Origin: Plicaturopsis crispa FD-325 SS-3
Lineage: Eukaryota; Basidiomycota; Agaricomycetes; Amylocorticiales; Amylocorticiaceae
DNA: 64,000 nucleotides
Reading direction: 5' to 3'
Assembly (NCBI GenBank): GCA_000827205.1
Contig: KN832558.1
Span: 607,731-671,730, forward strand
Each line of letters begins with the position of its first letter. Positions within the stretch are counted from its first letter, which is position 1. Positions 36,017 through 47,157 of this stretch are shown here, one piece after another. The notes below the pieces were generated by a model. It did no database searches. It had not been told where the DNA came from and saw only the letters and a list, made by a program, of their open reading frames with translations. The position numbers and the translations under genes were made by a program.

Positions 36017-37479
36017 TCAGATCCGTCTGCCCTTGGCAGGATTCTGACGACCCGCACTGCGACGCGGCTTCCGTTTCTTGCCTGACGTGCCCGCAGGCTT
36101 TGCAGTTGTGGTGTTTGTTGAACGCGGTTTCCGTGCAGGTGTTTGTGTGCCATACACTTCGGCGTGGTCATCCTATAATCAGATCCGTATTAGCACAATC
36201 GAAATGTACGTCCTCGCAACAGACACCACCTCTGCGCCCATCATGAGCTCGTCGTCTTCGTCCTCCGCGCCAGAGCCCTCTTCATAGTAGTCCTCGTCAT
36301 CAGGGTGCCCGTCCTCCTCCGAACCAGAGCGCGCAGCGTCGCCTTGTTCTCGCGTGCTTGTTGCTTGCGTCGACCGCGATCCTGAGGCAGACGCGTCGAA
36401 CGACGGCTCGCTGTTCTCAGACCCGTCATCCTCATGCTTCACCTCTACCTCAATGACGGCATTTACACGCCGTATAAGCTGCTGGCCACGCTCAAGGGGT
36501 GGCCCAGGCTGCGATTTGTGTGCGGTCGAAGTAGGATCTACGTTGGGGGCGGATATCGCATCGGGCGCGCCGACCGTCCTCCGCCTGGGCACGGTAGCGG
36601 GTTTAGGGGGTCTATTTACGAGAGAGTGGGCAACGCGCGGCGTCTTGAGGCTTTGCGGCGCGGTTTTGTGTGAAGGGGAGTCGTAGTCGACAGGACTGGG
36701 AAGGTTGCCGTGTCTCTGCGCCGATCGATGGAGAGACGTCGACGCGTGTTTCGCGGAAGGTCCTGCAGTGTAATTTTGTGGGGTATACGGCGTTGTTCCC
36801 TGCAATTCCGTGCGTCAACTACGTGCACCGAGATGAGAACAAGAGACCACGAAAAGATGCACACTTACCTGGTGATCACCCATTGATTCATCCAGCCTGG
36901 CTATTAATCGCGTACGCTCCTGGTCTACTCGAATGAATTGCTCCTTCCAGTCTAAAGCTTCCTGGCGAGCGGTCTCCTGCAAGCGCAAGCATTGGTCTTT
37001 CCACTGTGTCGCTTCCTGTTGCAATTGCGCGATATTTTCCGCTTGGTGTGCGATCTGTGTCAGAGCCCTAGTCATTTCATGCACACTTTTGTAGACACAC
37101 GGGATCACTGCACCGTCAATTCCGCCTGGTCTATCTGGCGGACCGTCGTGCAGGTTAGATATAGAGCATGATACAATTCGGCTGCGACGCACGGCAGCTT
37201 TCCACGTCCGAGCCTCCTGTTTCCACGCCGCCTGCTCGAGTTGGCTAGTGTGCAGCGCTTCCAAGGCGGCTTCGCGTTCGCGGTGTGCCTCCTGGGCGTC
37301 TGAGACGGCGCGTGCCACCTCGTCGCGCAACTCGTCTTCGAGACCGCGGAACTGAACGGCGTATTTCTTTTTGTGAGCACATAGTACAAGACATATCATA
37401 TCGGACATACCGCAGAGTGGGCGACCTTTGTGAATGTCGCGACGGCATTCGCGAGAATCGTAGAGGATTTCTCGGACAT
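36017..37479 (-). CDS. Coiled-coil protein with acidic and basic tail, 379 residues
   Basis: Not recognised as a named family. Minus-strand exons are 37479-37411, 37351-37193, 37054-36869, 36799-36230 and 36172-36017, 1140 nt in frame. The first third is a likely coiled coil (ELRDEVARAVSDAQEAHRER, IAQLQQEATQWKDQCLRLQE, EQFIRVDQERTRLIARLDE). The middle is proline- and serine-rich. The end has an acidic patch (DEDYYEEGSGAEDEDDE) and then a basic tail with a probable nuclear signal (GKKRKPRRSAGRQ). The boundary between exons 2 and 3 is the weak point: the 138-nt stretch at 37055-37192 has no stop and could be retained, giving 425 residues. Confidence 0.65.
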
Positions 37480-38185
37480 TGTGTGTGAGTGGAGGAGGAC
37501 TGTAAAGTTCCGATTGCCGACTCGCGACGCGCTCGCTTCCTCCTCGTAAAGTTCACAGCCGTGAATGCGTTCAGCGAGGACCACGACCTGTAAAATGATT
37601 TTGTGACATGTTGTACATACAGTAATTTATCAACTTCGTTGTATGAAGCCGAGAAGAAAAAACAGCAAGGATGTATGGGAGAATAGTTTCAGATCGGCTC
37701 CAGCACACAATCCACGACCGCGCATCTTTTCTCCTCTACCACATCTGTAAAACGGCAAACCGCTCGCGTAGCTCTCAGACCTCTCAGCGCTCTCAGCAAC
37801 TGTCAGTTTTGGCAGATTTCTGAGAACGTCTGAGAAGCTCGGGCCGAGCGTATGCGCAACGTCGATTTTTGTCAGTAATAACGGTCTCGTTTCCTCAATA
37901 CTCGGACTACCGCGCTGTAAATCATCTTGACATAGAGTACTGTGATAGAGCTATACATTCGTGCTGTAGGAAGAGAACTTGGAGCGGCGGCTTGCGCAAA
38001 AATGAAGGTACATGGTTTTTGGTGGTCTGAGATGTCGTCAAACACGAAAGCGGAGCTACTTGCGAGCCGTCGATAGCCGATGGTAGCACGAGGCGTCTGA
38101 GAGATTATGAGAGCTCTGAGAGCTGCTGACAGCAGCTCTCAGAACGGGGATGGTGTCTGAGAGCCTGAGAGCTCTGAGAGACATG
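37480..38185. other. Repeat-bearing spacer
   Basis: About 700 bp between the coiled-coil gene promoter and the 3' end of the thiamine-diphosphate enzyme gene. It is enriched for CTCAGA/TCTGAG words in two patches (about 37770-37840 and 38095-38204), described separately. Confidence 0.55.
38115..38143. repeat. Perfect palindrome, 14-bp arms
   Basis: Left arm 38115-38128 and right arm 38130-38143 are exact reverse complements (TCTGAGAGCTGCTG) around a single A. It would fold into a near-perfect hairpin. Confidence 0.85.
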
Positions 38186-38204
38186 TCAGAGCCTCTCAGA
38201 CACC
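38152..38204. repeat. Inverted repeat overlapping a stop codon
   Basis: Arms of 12 bp (GGTGTCTGAGAG at 38152-38163, its reverse complement at 38193-38204) enclose further CTCTGAGAG words. The right arm lies within the last codons of the thiamine-diphosphate enzyme gene, whose stop is at 38186-38188. Confidence 0.8.
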
Positions 38205-40472
38205 AAAACTTTTTCCTGATGCACCGTCCTCACCGCCTCACGGACACGATCCTCCATCCTAGCTTGTGCATCTACGCGCACAGCCGATGCCCACCCGGCG
38301 GATGCAGCGACGGCTATGCCACCATAGTCAGGGGCATGCGGCCCAAAGCCAACAGTGAGCGCGGGTCCCGCCGTCTGCGATGCATGCATAGAGGGATATA
38401 TCGACGTCACAGATGATTTCGGCGACTGCGGAAGACATGAGTAACCAGAACCAGAAAGAGCGGGTAGGAGAAGTACATACCTTCCAGCCACCATTGTTAA
38501 GAACGATGGTCAGGAAAGGCTGCAATCGACGGTGTAAGCGTGATAGATACATGCTACCCCATGCCCACAACTCACTGTATCGTATTTTCTTGCCATCCAA
38601 TATGCAGTGCTCGGGACTCCGAACATGAAGCTTCCGTCCCCAACTATCACGACCACCAGCTCGTATCCGGGTTTCCCGGCCTCTCCCTCATCTGCGTCTA
38701 CGCGGGCACCAAGGCTGGCCCCAACGGCAGCACCCAACGCCCAACCCAACGACGATCCACCCGACGTCATGTGTTTCGCACCGGTCAAGCGCCCCATGTG
38801 CGCCCACACGAGCGGGTACGCGGTGATGCCCTCGTTCAGGATTAGCACATCAGCGCCGCGCGATGCCGTTAGCTCGCTGATCGCCCTGCGCAGCGCGCCG
38901 AGTACGTTCGGCACAGTCACAAACGCGACGGGTTCCAGATCGCTCTCAGTCGGGACCGGCTCCGGGGACGCGAAGGCGCTTTCTGCCTCATCGAGCGCGC
39001 GCATCCACTCTGCGTGCTCTGCCGTCAGGTATTTTGCACGCGCCTTGACCGCGCGCCCCCCGATCACGGCTTCGCCGACGCGCCTAACCTCTGCGTCTTC
39101 CACGCGGACGGCGTCCAGGATCTGCTCGAGCGCGACTTGCGCGTCCGCGCGGCACACCATCTCCGCCTCTACGCTCCACGTCCCAATGTCGCGCCGCAGC
39201 GGGTCGCCGCTGTCGAGGACGAACACGCGTGCAGAGGGTTTTGGCTTGTCGTTGACGGGGATCCACGGCGTGATGCAGTCGATAACGATGATGACGTCGG
39301 CGGTGGATAGATAAGGCGTGTGGCCGCCCGGCGCGAGGTATGAGAAGCCTGTCTGGAAGGGGTGCGCGAGGGGCAATGACTGGTAGGAAGGAGTGACGCA
39401 TGAGATAGGGAGGGCGAGAAGCAGCGAGAGCGCGATCAGTGCTTCAGAGGCAAGGGGGTTGCGGCCGATGTGCGAGGTGATGATGAGTGGGGACTGCGCC
39501 GTAAGAAGTGCGATGGCGATGCGTGTTGCAGCTAAATGTGCGCATCAGAGGGAGCTCGATAAGTTGGAAAGATGCCTACCATTTGGCGAAAGTGCACAAG
39601 GCTCAATGGCGGGCCATTTGGTGGCGGCGACCGCGTTGGTCATGAGCGCCTTAGGTATCTCTTCTTCCATCACCTCCCGGCGGGCCCACATGTACACTGG
39701 ACCCTGCGGCTCACTCGTTGCACTGCAAAGGATACGCACGTTGCATTATTCCTGCCAACACAATATGGTCTAGCATCCGAAAGAAATTGCGTACATTTGG
39801 AGGGCCCGGTGAACGACTTGCGGGATGTTTTTGGCGCTGTGGATCTGCACCGTGTGTCGCATATATTGCCGCACAATCGCAGACTGGTCGGGGATGTCTG
39901 CACAGAAAAGGTTGGCATGATGGTTAGATGTATTATCAGTATCAAGCCCGGCTAGACTTGCCTTGAAGCCACATAATCCATTCATTTCTGGACCCTTTCA
40001 ACTCGCCCTCCGCGGAAAAAGGCGACGCGCCAGCATAGATGAGGACAGGCACACGAGCACTGCGTATGCACGCAACATTGGTTTCATGCCCTTGTCAACA
40101 ACAGAGTCAATTTACCGATCGACATTATGAACTGCGCCTGCTAACGCCTAGAGAAAGTCGCGCCCGTTCAGTTCTCATCACTAGTAGCGCCGACAATGCC
40201 GAGTTGTTTACCTGAGTCCCAACGTCGACGTGCACAATGACTGCAGCGGGTCTGCCCGTTATCTGTGCATAACCCTGCGCAGCGCTTAGGGCAACCATCT
40301 CGTTGGGGCATGTCACAATACGGGGCCGCCGGGCGTTAAGGGAGCCCTGCTGCCGTGCGAGGTCTTCGAGCAGAGCAGGATGGTCTGACCCCCAGTTGAC
40401 AAAGGCATGGGTTATGCCCGCATCGGCGAGCGTTTTTAGGAAGAGAGACGAGCTGGTGTAAGTTGTGCCCAT
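38186..40472 (-). CDS. Thiamine-diphosphate-dependent enzyme (acetolactate synthase-like superfamily)
   Basis: Predicted 623-residue ThDP enzyme of the acetolactate synthase / benzoylformate decarboxylase superfamily. These use ThDP and Mg2+ to cleave or join 2-oxoacids. Minus-strand exons are 40472-40212, 40147-40116, 40059-39962, 39897-39795, 39722-39580, 39531-38576, 38519-38481 and 38425-38186, 1872 nt in frame. The cofactor-activating Glu is Glu58 in CPNEMVALS. The metal/diphosphate motif is GDG at 510-512 with NN at 539-540. The intron at 39898-39961 begins GC rather than GT. A TATA box lies 39 bp upstream of the ATG. No mitochondrial transit peptide is seen, so it is unlikely to be the biosynthetic Ilv2. 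The substrate is not predictable. Confidence 0.88.
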
Positions 40473-40510
40473 TGCTAGTGCCACTGAGCGCTACAAACGA
40501 TCGGAAGGGC

Positions 40511-40518
40511 ATATATAG
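40511..40518 (-). promoter_or_regulatory. TATA box of the thiamine-diphosphate enzyme gene
   Basis: CTATATAT on the minus strand, about 39 bp before the ATG at 40472. The short distance implies a very short leader. Confidence 0.55.
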
Positions 40519-41547
40519 AGGCATCGATGCCATTGTGGGACGTGGGACTCGACAGGAAAGTGGATCTAGTCCTGTGATAAGGATTGCGCTTGGTGCACTG
40601 GGAACATAATCACTGTAATGGAGCATACCTCGACGTATTCTGCTTCTCCCGGTACTTAAGTGTCACACAGAAGGCAGCAGAAGGCCGGTGGGCGGTCACA
40701 GGGCTTTCAGTTTTCGAGGTCAAGTTCAGTGGTCTCGATCACGGCTTCAGCTTTGCTGCCAATGGCAACGGTATGCAGATGTCTTCAAAGTCATAATAGA
40801 TGTCCTCTGTCGAGACTATAATCGCTATAACAATGACATTGCTACAAAGTTCTCCTGGAGCTCACCTGCCAGCTGCAACGGTGCCAGTCCTTGATACATG
40901 TGACCCTTCGCGTCGCGTCGACCTCGGGGTCGGCCTACGCGCCCAACGCTGTACGCTCGAGAATCAGTGCACCTCCTACGGCGGCTTATTAGGAGCCTGA
41001 AATGCAAGTAAACAATGCACATTGCACATACTTGGGAGGCAGCAGGACGTCGACAGAAACGGTTCAACGGTTCTGGGCAAAGACAGTCAGTCCTTCCGAG
41101 TTCCGACGATGTCCTCGCTTGAGTGATGGGCCATGGCTTTATTTCCTGTCTCTCCTCATCGTGATACTTGTCTGCTATGGTCGTGGATTGTCTGTCCTTT
41201 AGGTGTCCTTAATCGATCCTCGTAGTGACTTGGCGGATCCTTTTTGCGATGTCTCTCACAAATGCTTGGCCTTCGACGACAACCAAGACGGATGCATATT
41301 AGATCAGCAGATTCAGCACACTGCCACTGGCAGTACTGGGTATTCCGAAACTCGGTATATTGATCAGCTAAATGACTTCAGTTCCCCCTTGGTCAGTGGT
41401 GTTGTCTTTTGCCAAGATGCTGGCATGGTCGAATCTCACCCACATTACAAAGTGTACGTGGTCGGCATGACTCATCCATAATATCCCGGTGCACGCCATC
41501 TAGAACTTGAACAGCGACATGTCTAGTACCGTATAGACGATGAACGT
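40519..41547. other. Divergent intergenic region with an open frame of unknown status
   Basis: About 1 kb between the minus-strand thiamine-diphosphate enzyme gene and the SDR gene. The plus-strand frame at 41203-41481 stays open for 92 codons (with FCDVSHKCLAFDDNQDGC) after a possible acceptor, but has no ATG and no recognised family. It may be a relic. Confidence 0.4.
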
Positions 41548-41555
41548 ATAAATAG
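41548..41555 (+). promoter_or_regulatory. TATA box of the SDR gene
   Basis: TATAAATA lies 65 bp before the ATG at 41613. Confidence 0.6.
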
Positions 41556-41612
41556 AGGGAAGGTATGTAGAGCTGTGTCCTCATTCTACTTGCATCTGAA
41601 TATTACCCCGCA

Positions 41613-42664
41613 ATGTCTTCAGCTACTGTATATCTCGTTTCTGGCGCAACCCGCGGCATCGGTGCGTCAGGCTGCTTGCACAGTGCACTTCGCCCTTTTA
41701 TCTTTCTCTGAACCATGATCGTGCAGGTTTCGGACTAGTCAAGGCGCTTGTCCTTCGCGATAACGTGGTTATATTCGCTGGCGCACGCGACTTCGCCACG
41801 GCCACAGATTTGCTAGCACTCGCAAAGGAATATCCCAACAAGATCCATGTCGTCAAGCTTGTCTCGGCCAGCAAGGAGGACAGCGAGGCCGCCGCCGCGC
41901 TTGTCCAGAAGGTTGCTGGTCATGTCGATGTCGTAATCGCCAATGCTGGTCGGTCCAGTCCCTAGCCGCCGGACGTTCATTGCATCTGATCTCATTCTGT
42001 GCAGCGTTTGGTGCGGCACTGGAACCCGTCCATGAGATACCCGTCAGCGAAGTAGAGCGTCATTTCCAGGTATGTGAGGAAGCACATACCAATCGCTGTA
42101 TGACATACGCGAACAACGTGTCTCAACGACCCTTCAAACAGGTCAACACGATTGGCCCACTCGTACTCTTGCAGTCGTTTTATCCGCTGCTCAAAGCCGC
42201 GCCGGCTACTCCAAAATTTGTAGTAATCTCGAGCGTCGCAGGGAGCATCCAGGTCGGCACGGCGCACCCCTTGCACCTATTTGCCTACGGTGCCTCGAAA
42301 GCTGCGGTTAACTTCCTCGCTCGCAAGGTCCATTTTGAAAACGAACATCTCAGTAAGTGTCAGTCCGATTTTATGCCATGAAGCCTGCTAACAAGCCGCC
42401 GCCAGTCTCCTTCGCACTGCATCCGGGTGCGGTCGACACCGACGGAAGTGAGCATTCTCATATACAATGATGCTGCATTAAGAAGGTATGCTTACTATAA
42501 CAACAGCGAGGACCTTGATAAAGTCGATTCCGGAGGTGGGAAACATCCCGAGAATTACCGTGGAAGAAAGCGCCAATGGTATATTGGCTAGGATCGACGA
42601 GGCGACCCGCGAGAAAACGGGGGGCACATTCGTCGACAACGACGGCAACACAATTCCCTGGTAA
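41613..42664 (+). CDS. Short-chain dehydrogenase/reductase
   Basis: Predicted 248-residue classical SDR oxidoreductase. Exons are 41613-41661, 41727-41948, 42005-42069, 42142-42352, 42406-42447 and 42507-42664, 747 nt in frame. The NAD(P)-binding motif GATRGIG is at residues 11-17 and the structural NAA motif follows DVVIA. The catalytic residues are Ser in VISSVAGS, Tyr161 and Lys165 (YGASK). The motifs and C-terminal LHPGAVDTDG block resemble fungal norsolorinic-acid-ketoreductase-like SDRs, a loosely named group, so the substrate is unknown. A good TATA box precedes it. Confidence 0.9.
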
Positions 42665-43059
42665 AAGCCACCGCGGTGCAATCTCAGCGTTATAACTGTA
42701 ACGTCCTCCCGTGTTAATGCACCTACCATCGGATTGAAGGATTGTTATACTAAGCCTCTGCCTGTCTCTTATGTATCGATGAATGTTTCACATCGTCGTT
42801 GTCAACCGTTAGAAAAAAAGACCATTGGATCTACTGGCGGTAGCTGTGCCTAAAAGTACATGCAGATGCTCGTCCACTGCAGGAGCTGTGCATATTTTGT
42901 TGGTATTTTGCCTTAGTATGAGAATTCAGCACGAACTCTGAGTCCGAGGCTTTCGGCCGCGGCTCGACTCGGATCCATGTGGCGTGTTGAACTTACTTAC
43001 TTGTTTTTCCTGAACGCCGTCATCATCTATACTCGATTTTTTTACACAACTGAACGCTC
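42665..43059. other. Spacer between the SDR and Yae1 genes
   Basis: About 395 bp between two plus-strand genes. No feature beyond presumed terminator and promoter. Confidence 0.5.
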
Positions 43060-43819
43060 ATGGACACTCGTAACGTCGAATCGGGACCCATCGCGGATAT
43101 GGATGACTTTGAGGACTCTCCATGGGCTGACGATGCCGATACCGACGTCGTTCTCGAAACAGACGCCTCATGGGCGAAGATATCGTCCGAATTCACCAAT
43201 GTCCGTTCCACCACTCACGATCTCCTCTTTACCTCCTCTGACACTCTTCTAGGCAGGCTACAGAGAGGGCATTACTGCTGGAAAAGAGTCCGCACTGCAG
43301 GAAGGGTTCGACGATGCATTTGCACGCGTCGGCGCGCCGATCGGACGGGAGCTTGGGCTGCTGCGTGGATACGCCAGCGCCGCCATCTCCTACCTAAATT
43401 CTACATCGGGTGCGGCGGAACAGGTCGCCGAGGCGCGGTCGATTGGTGCGGCACTCTCGGCCGTGCGCTTCAGCGACATCGCGCCGCGCGATCGGGAGGC
43501 CGAAGCGCATGCGCGGGAACACCTAGAGACGGATGATGGGGAGCCCGACGATGCGCGTGTGGGCGCAGCGGATCTGCTTGCAGAAATAGACGAGTCCAAG
43601 CCGAGAGATGAAGATCTGAAGAAGCTCAAGGAAAGGCTCGAGGTACTTTGTCGCGGCATCGGGCTGGATCTCACATTCTCAAGTTGAGTTGATGAAACTC
43701 TACGAATCTCATCCCGCCAGAGGGCCGAGATGATGGGCGGCGACATATCCGATTCCCACCGGATAGCATCATCGTATACATCCATTCGTGGGCAAGCGAC
43801 GCCGGAGGAAGACATGTGA
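43060..43819 (+). CDS. Yae1-domain protein
   Basis: Predicted 209-residue protein with the Yae1/Lto1 domain. In yeast, Yae1 and Lto1 form an adaptor that brings the iron-sulfur assembly machinery to the ABC protein Rli1. Exons are 43060-43200, 43253-43642 and 43721-43819, 630 nt in frame. The domain is the deca-GX3 pattern at about residues 49-70 (GYREGITAGKESALQEGFDD). The N terminus is acidic (DDFEDSPWADDADTD) and the C-terminal part is charged and helical. The start is the only suitable ATG. The length and acidic N terminus suit Yae1 better than Lto1, but this is not decisive. Confidence 0.82.
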
Positions 43820-45589
43820 GTATGGATACTGTTTGGCTCTCTACAGCTAATGAAGTACGCGTATAGGCTGCCTCTAACGCTTCTATGGGGAGCTTACCGC
43901 GAGCACCACGAGCACACCGACCGCGACAGTGGCTGTGGGCAGTGGAGTGATACAATGCAGGACGCGAAATGATCCCGATCACCCAAGTAAGTATACGAAG
44001 CGTTGTGCCGCCATGCATGCTCTGACCTATTGAAAAGACCCCCCAAGGGCACACACGGATGTGATGCAGACGTCGAAAATCTTTACGTCGACTACACATG
44101 TTTGCGAATCGCGCGGTTAGCGCGCTCGATGCAATGAAACGTTCTATTTACTCAGCGCAGGACCCCTCTCGACGGTATTCAATGCTTGCATGGATTTGGA
44201 TCATCGTTATTCCAACGGCCATTGCTAGCAGGACATCCATCGTCACACGGGCGAGCGGACAACGCGAGCTTGATGGATATCAAGTAACTCTTTGATCATT
44301 TATATGTGGTTTTCATTGACCCCCAAAGCAAAAGATGCGTCGCATTATCGTCATTGTTTCCTGCGCGAGCGCCGACGTGACATGTTAAGTGTCTTACGCC
44401 ACATATTGCAACCGTGTTCATCCGGACTACACCGCATACCCTTCTACCACAAGCAGTCAACTGTCATTATGCGGTACAGAAAGCTCATCTGCACCTTTGA
44501 GTTCGGCCACTGATCTGTATCCTAGGATCCAACCATTCAGGCAAAAGACTTCATGAGATGCAGCGTCTGGACGGCGCAGGTCCATCAGGAAAACCGGGAT
44601 TTCGCAATTATCTTAAATTACCAGACAAAGTCAATAATCGACTTATTGGAGATAATCTACAGCTAATCGAAAACAATCGTGCTAAGCTGTAATACAAGTT
44701 TGTCCTGGGTACGCGCTGAAGGCTTTGAGGGCTCACGACACACTGCACTCTTCACAGCTGCTCGCATGTACAGTAAGCGAGTCATTACAGAATTACACGG
44801 AGTGATAGTATGTACAAAAATTGTGGGCCGGAGGCGGCGACAATCCTGCACTTTGCAGCACGCAGTACCGACTCCGTTGCTGTACTATCATACACCGCGG
44901 GTGCTGAGAGTGCAGTCTGTGAGCCGGCACATGGTACAGTCCTATCGAGAGAGAACAAGGGCAGGACAACCATTGAAGGCATGCACTCAGCATATGTACA
45001 GGTCAAGTATAAGTAGATGAAAAGATAAATCGTACAAGTCGTCGGGAACCGGCCCTAAACAAAGTGAATGGCGCAGAGTCTGACACGTCGCCAATTGTCA
45101 CTTCGGTTCCTTCCTCCTCCCACCACAAGACTATGCAAAAACGTTGTGAAAACAACGGTTCTGTCCGCTGACGGCTGTTTACAGGCTCACCAGGTTGTGC
45201 ATATGTCGTTCAACAGGCGCCCGGGATAGGTTGGATCATGCTCGGTACGTCGTTTTCAGTACAACGCGCCTCGTATGTATAGCTTCAGTCGCTAGCGGTG
45301 GTGCAGGACTCAAGAGACACGACTAATGGTACCCTTCACTCAGAAACGCGAGGAAAGCGGCTTCGCCTCCGCTGTGACGCCGTGCGGATGGTACCACCGG
45401 AGCCGTCAACATCCAGCTCCGGGCAATGAGGGCCGAACTCGAGCTTGAAGGCCGCGGTACGCTCCAGTCGTATCGAGTTCCGTCATAGACACTACCCTCA
45501 CTCAAGCATTTTAGGGTATCGAGGGCACTTGCAGTGCGGGTTTTAGGCACCGGGCAGGGTGTTGACTCCCAGGTCGGCGGTGCAGTCGT
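43820..45589. other. Intergenic stretch, no gene recognised
   Basis: About 1.8 kb. Open frames are short and conflicting on both strands. It leads into the eIF3b relic. Nothing else can be supported. Confidence 0.5.
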
Positions 45590-46082
45590 GTTGCCCATGC
45601 CGACTTCATTCGCACTGGTCCGTGGGCTCCTCCACCAAGTCCGAGCTCGAGTTCTGGGACCTCGACTTCAACGCGGAGGAGACCGGCGGCGCGAGGGCCA
45701 GCCGTCGAACTCGGAGTGGGGCAGCGGCATCCAGCAGCTGGGCACCGCGGACTACTGCGGCGTAACGGACGTCGAATGGGACCCGTCCGGGCGCTATCTT
45801 TCTATGGCAGCCAGGGCCTGGCGACGCACGGTCAGCTTTGCGTTGCGTGCTCGGCTATTTCCTACGTAGCCCCCCGTCTCACCCGCACGCGTTGCAGCTG
45901 AAGAACGGCTACGCGATTTGGGACTTCCGTGGGCAGGAGCTCGAGAAACACATACTCGATCGATCCGAGCAGTTCATTTGGCGCCCGCGCCCACTCCTGA
46001 CGAAGGACCAGCAGCGCCTCTTCCGCAAGAACTTGCGCGACTACAGCGCGCTCGAGGAAGACGACATTCAAGGCCCTGAGAG
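45590..46082 (+). pseudogene. Degenerate fragment of eIF3 subunit b (C-terminal part)
   Basis: The coded pieces match the C-terminal WD/beta-propeller end of translation initiation factor eIF3b (Prt1): KSELEFWDLDFNAEE, then after a frame change GQPSNSEWGSGIQQLGTADY and GVTDVEWDPSGRYL, then after an intron-like break (stop codons, TTGCAG acceptor at 45899) GYAIWDFRGQELEKH, FIWRPRPLLTKDQQR and RKNLRDYSALEEDD. Frames change between blocks, at least once inside an exon, and no start or upstream domain exists, so this is broken. The intron-like segment suggests a genomic duplication rather than a retrocopy. A functional copy must lie elsewhere. Confidence 0.75.
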
Positions 46083-46756
46083 GCGTTTCACACTGGTACA
46101 CTCCCCAGTTTTATCCTCTGGCCCTTTCGCTGACGTTCTATGTTGCTTGCCCGCTTGGTTCTCAACTCGGGACACGTAGTTCAGACCACGTATACGTGGG
46201 CCGTTTCTCTGTCCGGCGACCTTGTAATTACACAATGTACCTATATACGAGCTGAATCAATATATATATATTTGCCTCACTCTACTATGTTCAAAATATC
46301 TGAATCAGTTCCTTGTCTGAATGCACTCGAATATGGGCTACATTGTGAGATAATTGCTGGTAATCGGGCAGGTAATGTTGAAGCAATAACACGGTAAGAT
46401 AGCCAATTACCCAGGGGGTGGCCTAAGGTGGGTAATCGGCCAGGATGGCCAATTGCCAACAATTATCGTGAATTGGGGGTAATTGTCATATACCGGTTTT
46501 CCTGATGTCTACCGTGTTGACGCTGGCGGGAACTTCACCGATCAAGACGATGAACTGACGATGTGCGATCAGCTACACCCGTCAATCATCGGTCATACCC
46601 CCAAGTTGAAGCAGCATAAAAACTTTGTGCGTCTTGATATACAATCCAGTGAAGTCCGATTATGATACAATCACATTTACAAATGCGTGAGCGCGAAACC
46701 TCTACATTTGGGAACGGGATATGATGTACATCGCCACTCGCCACCGCACCCTCGTC
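46083..46756. other. Intergenic stretch, no gene recognised
   Basis: About 670 bp, A/T-rich around 46250-46270 (TATATATATA) with a repeated TAATTG/CCAATTGCC pattern at 46350-46490. No coding signal. Confidence 0.45.
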
Positions 46757-47083
46757 TTAGTAATTGTACCAACGGGGCTGCGATTTCGCTCTCAACAACT
46801 TCTGCAGCTTCTCAACATCTGCCTCGATCGGGACCATCGGCATTCCTTCTCTAGGGTCGTTGCAAGCGATTGCAATGCAAGGGTAGACGTCTTGCTTGAA
46901 ATATACGACACGCATTCTGCACCGGCCATCGGGGATGCCTGTGTTATCCAGGATATCCCAAAGAGCCCGCTTCTGGGTGGTATTCCTCGCGGCTTCCGTT
47001 TCGTCCGTCCCGAGACCCTTCCGCACTCCCCGTCGTAAGAGCCAGTCCTTGTCTAGTAAATAGCCACAGAATTTGGTCGACAT
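46757..47083 (-). CDS. Hypothetical basidiomycete protein, 108 residues
   Basis: Single open frame from the ATG at 47083. The sequence (STKFCGYLLDKDWLLRR, VVYFKQDVYPCIAIACND) looks like a small protein family that I associate with agaricomycete genomes but cannot name. No membrane segment or signal peptide. Upstream, an exon at 47158-47529 can be spliced to it in frame (donor GTAAGT at 47157-47152, acceptor ending 47102), so either there is a 5' untranslated intron or the protein is longer at its N terminus. Confidence 0.6.
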   Translation of the reverse strand: MSTKFCGYLLDKDWLLRRGVRKGLGTDETEAARNTTQKRALWDILDNTGIPDGRCRMRVVYFKQDVYPCIAIACNDPREGMPMVPIEADVEKLQKLLRAKSQPRWYNY

Positions 47084-47157
47084 CGCGGGGATAGGCTGTT
47101 TCTGTGGATTATGAAAAGTGAGCGACAGATAATGCAGATCAGATGAGCGCAACTTAC

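Noticed and set aside
38607-39314. 235-codon plus-strand frame
   Set aside because: It is the antisense of exon 6 of the thiamine-diphosphate enzyme gene.
41203-41481. 92-codon open frame upstream of the SDR gene
   Set aside because: It begins with GTG, has no ATG or family motif, and no partner exon could be joined, so it is only mentioned in the spacer entry.
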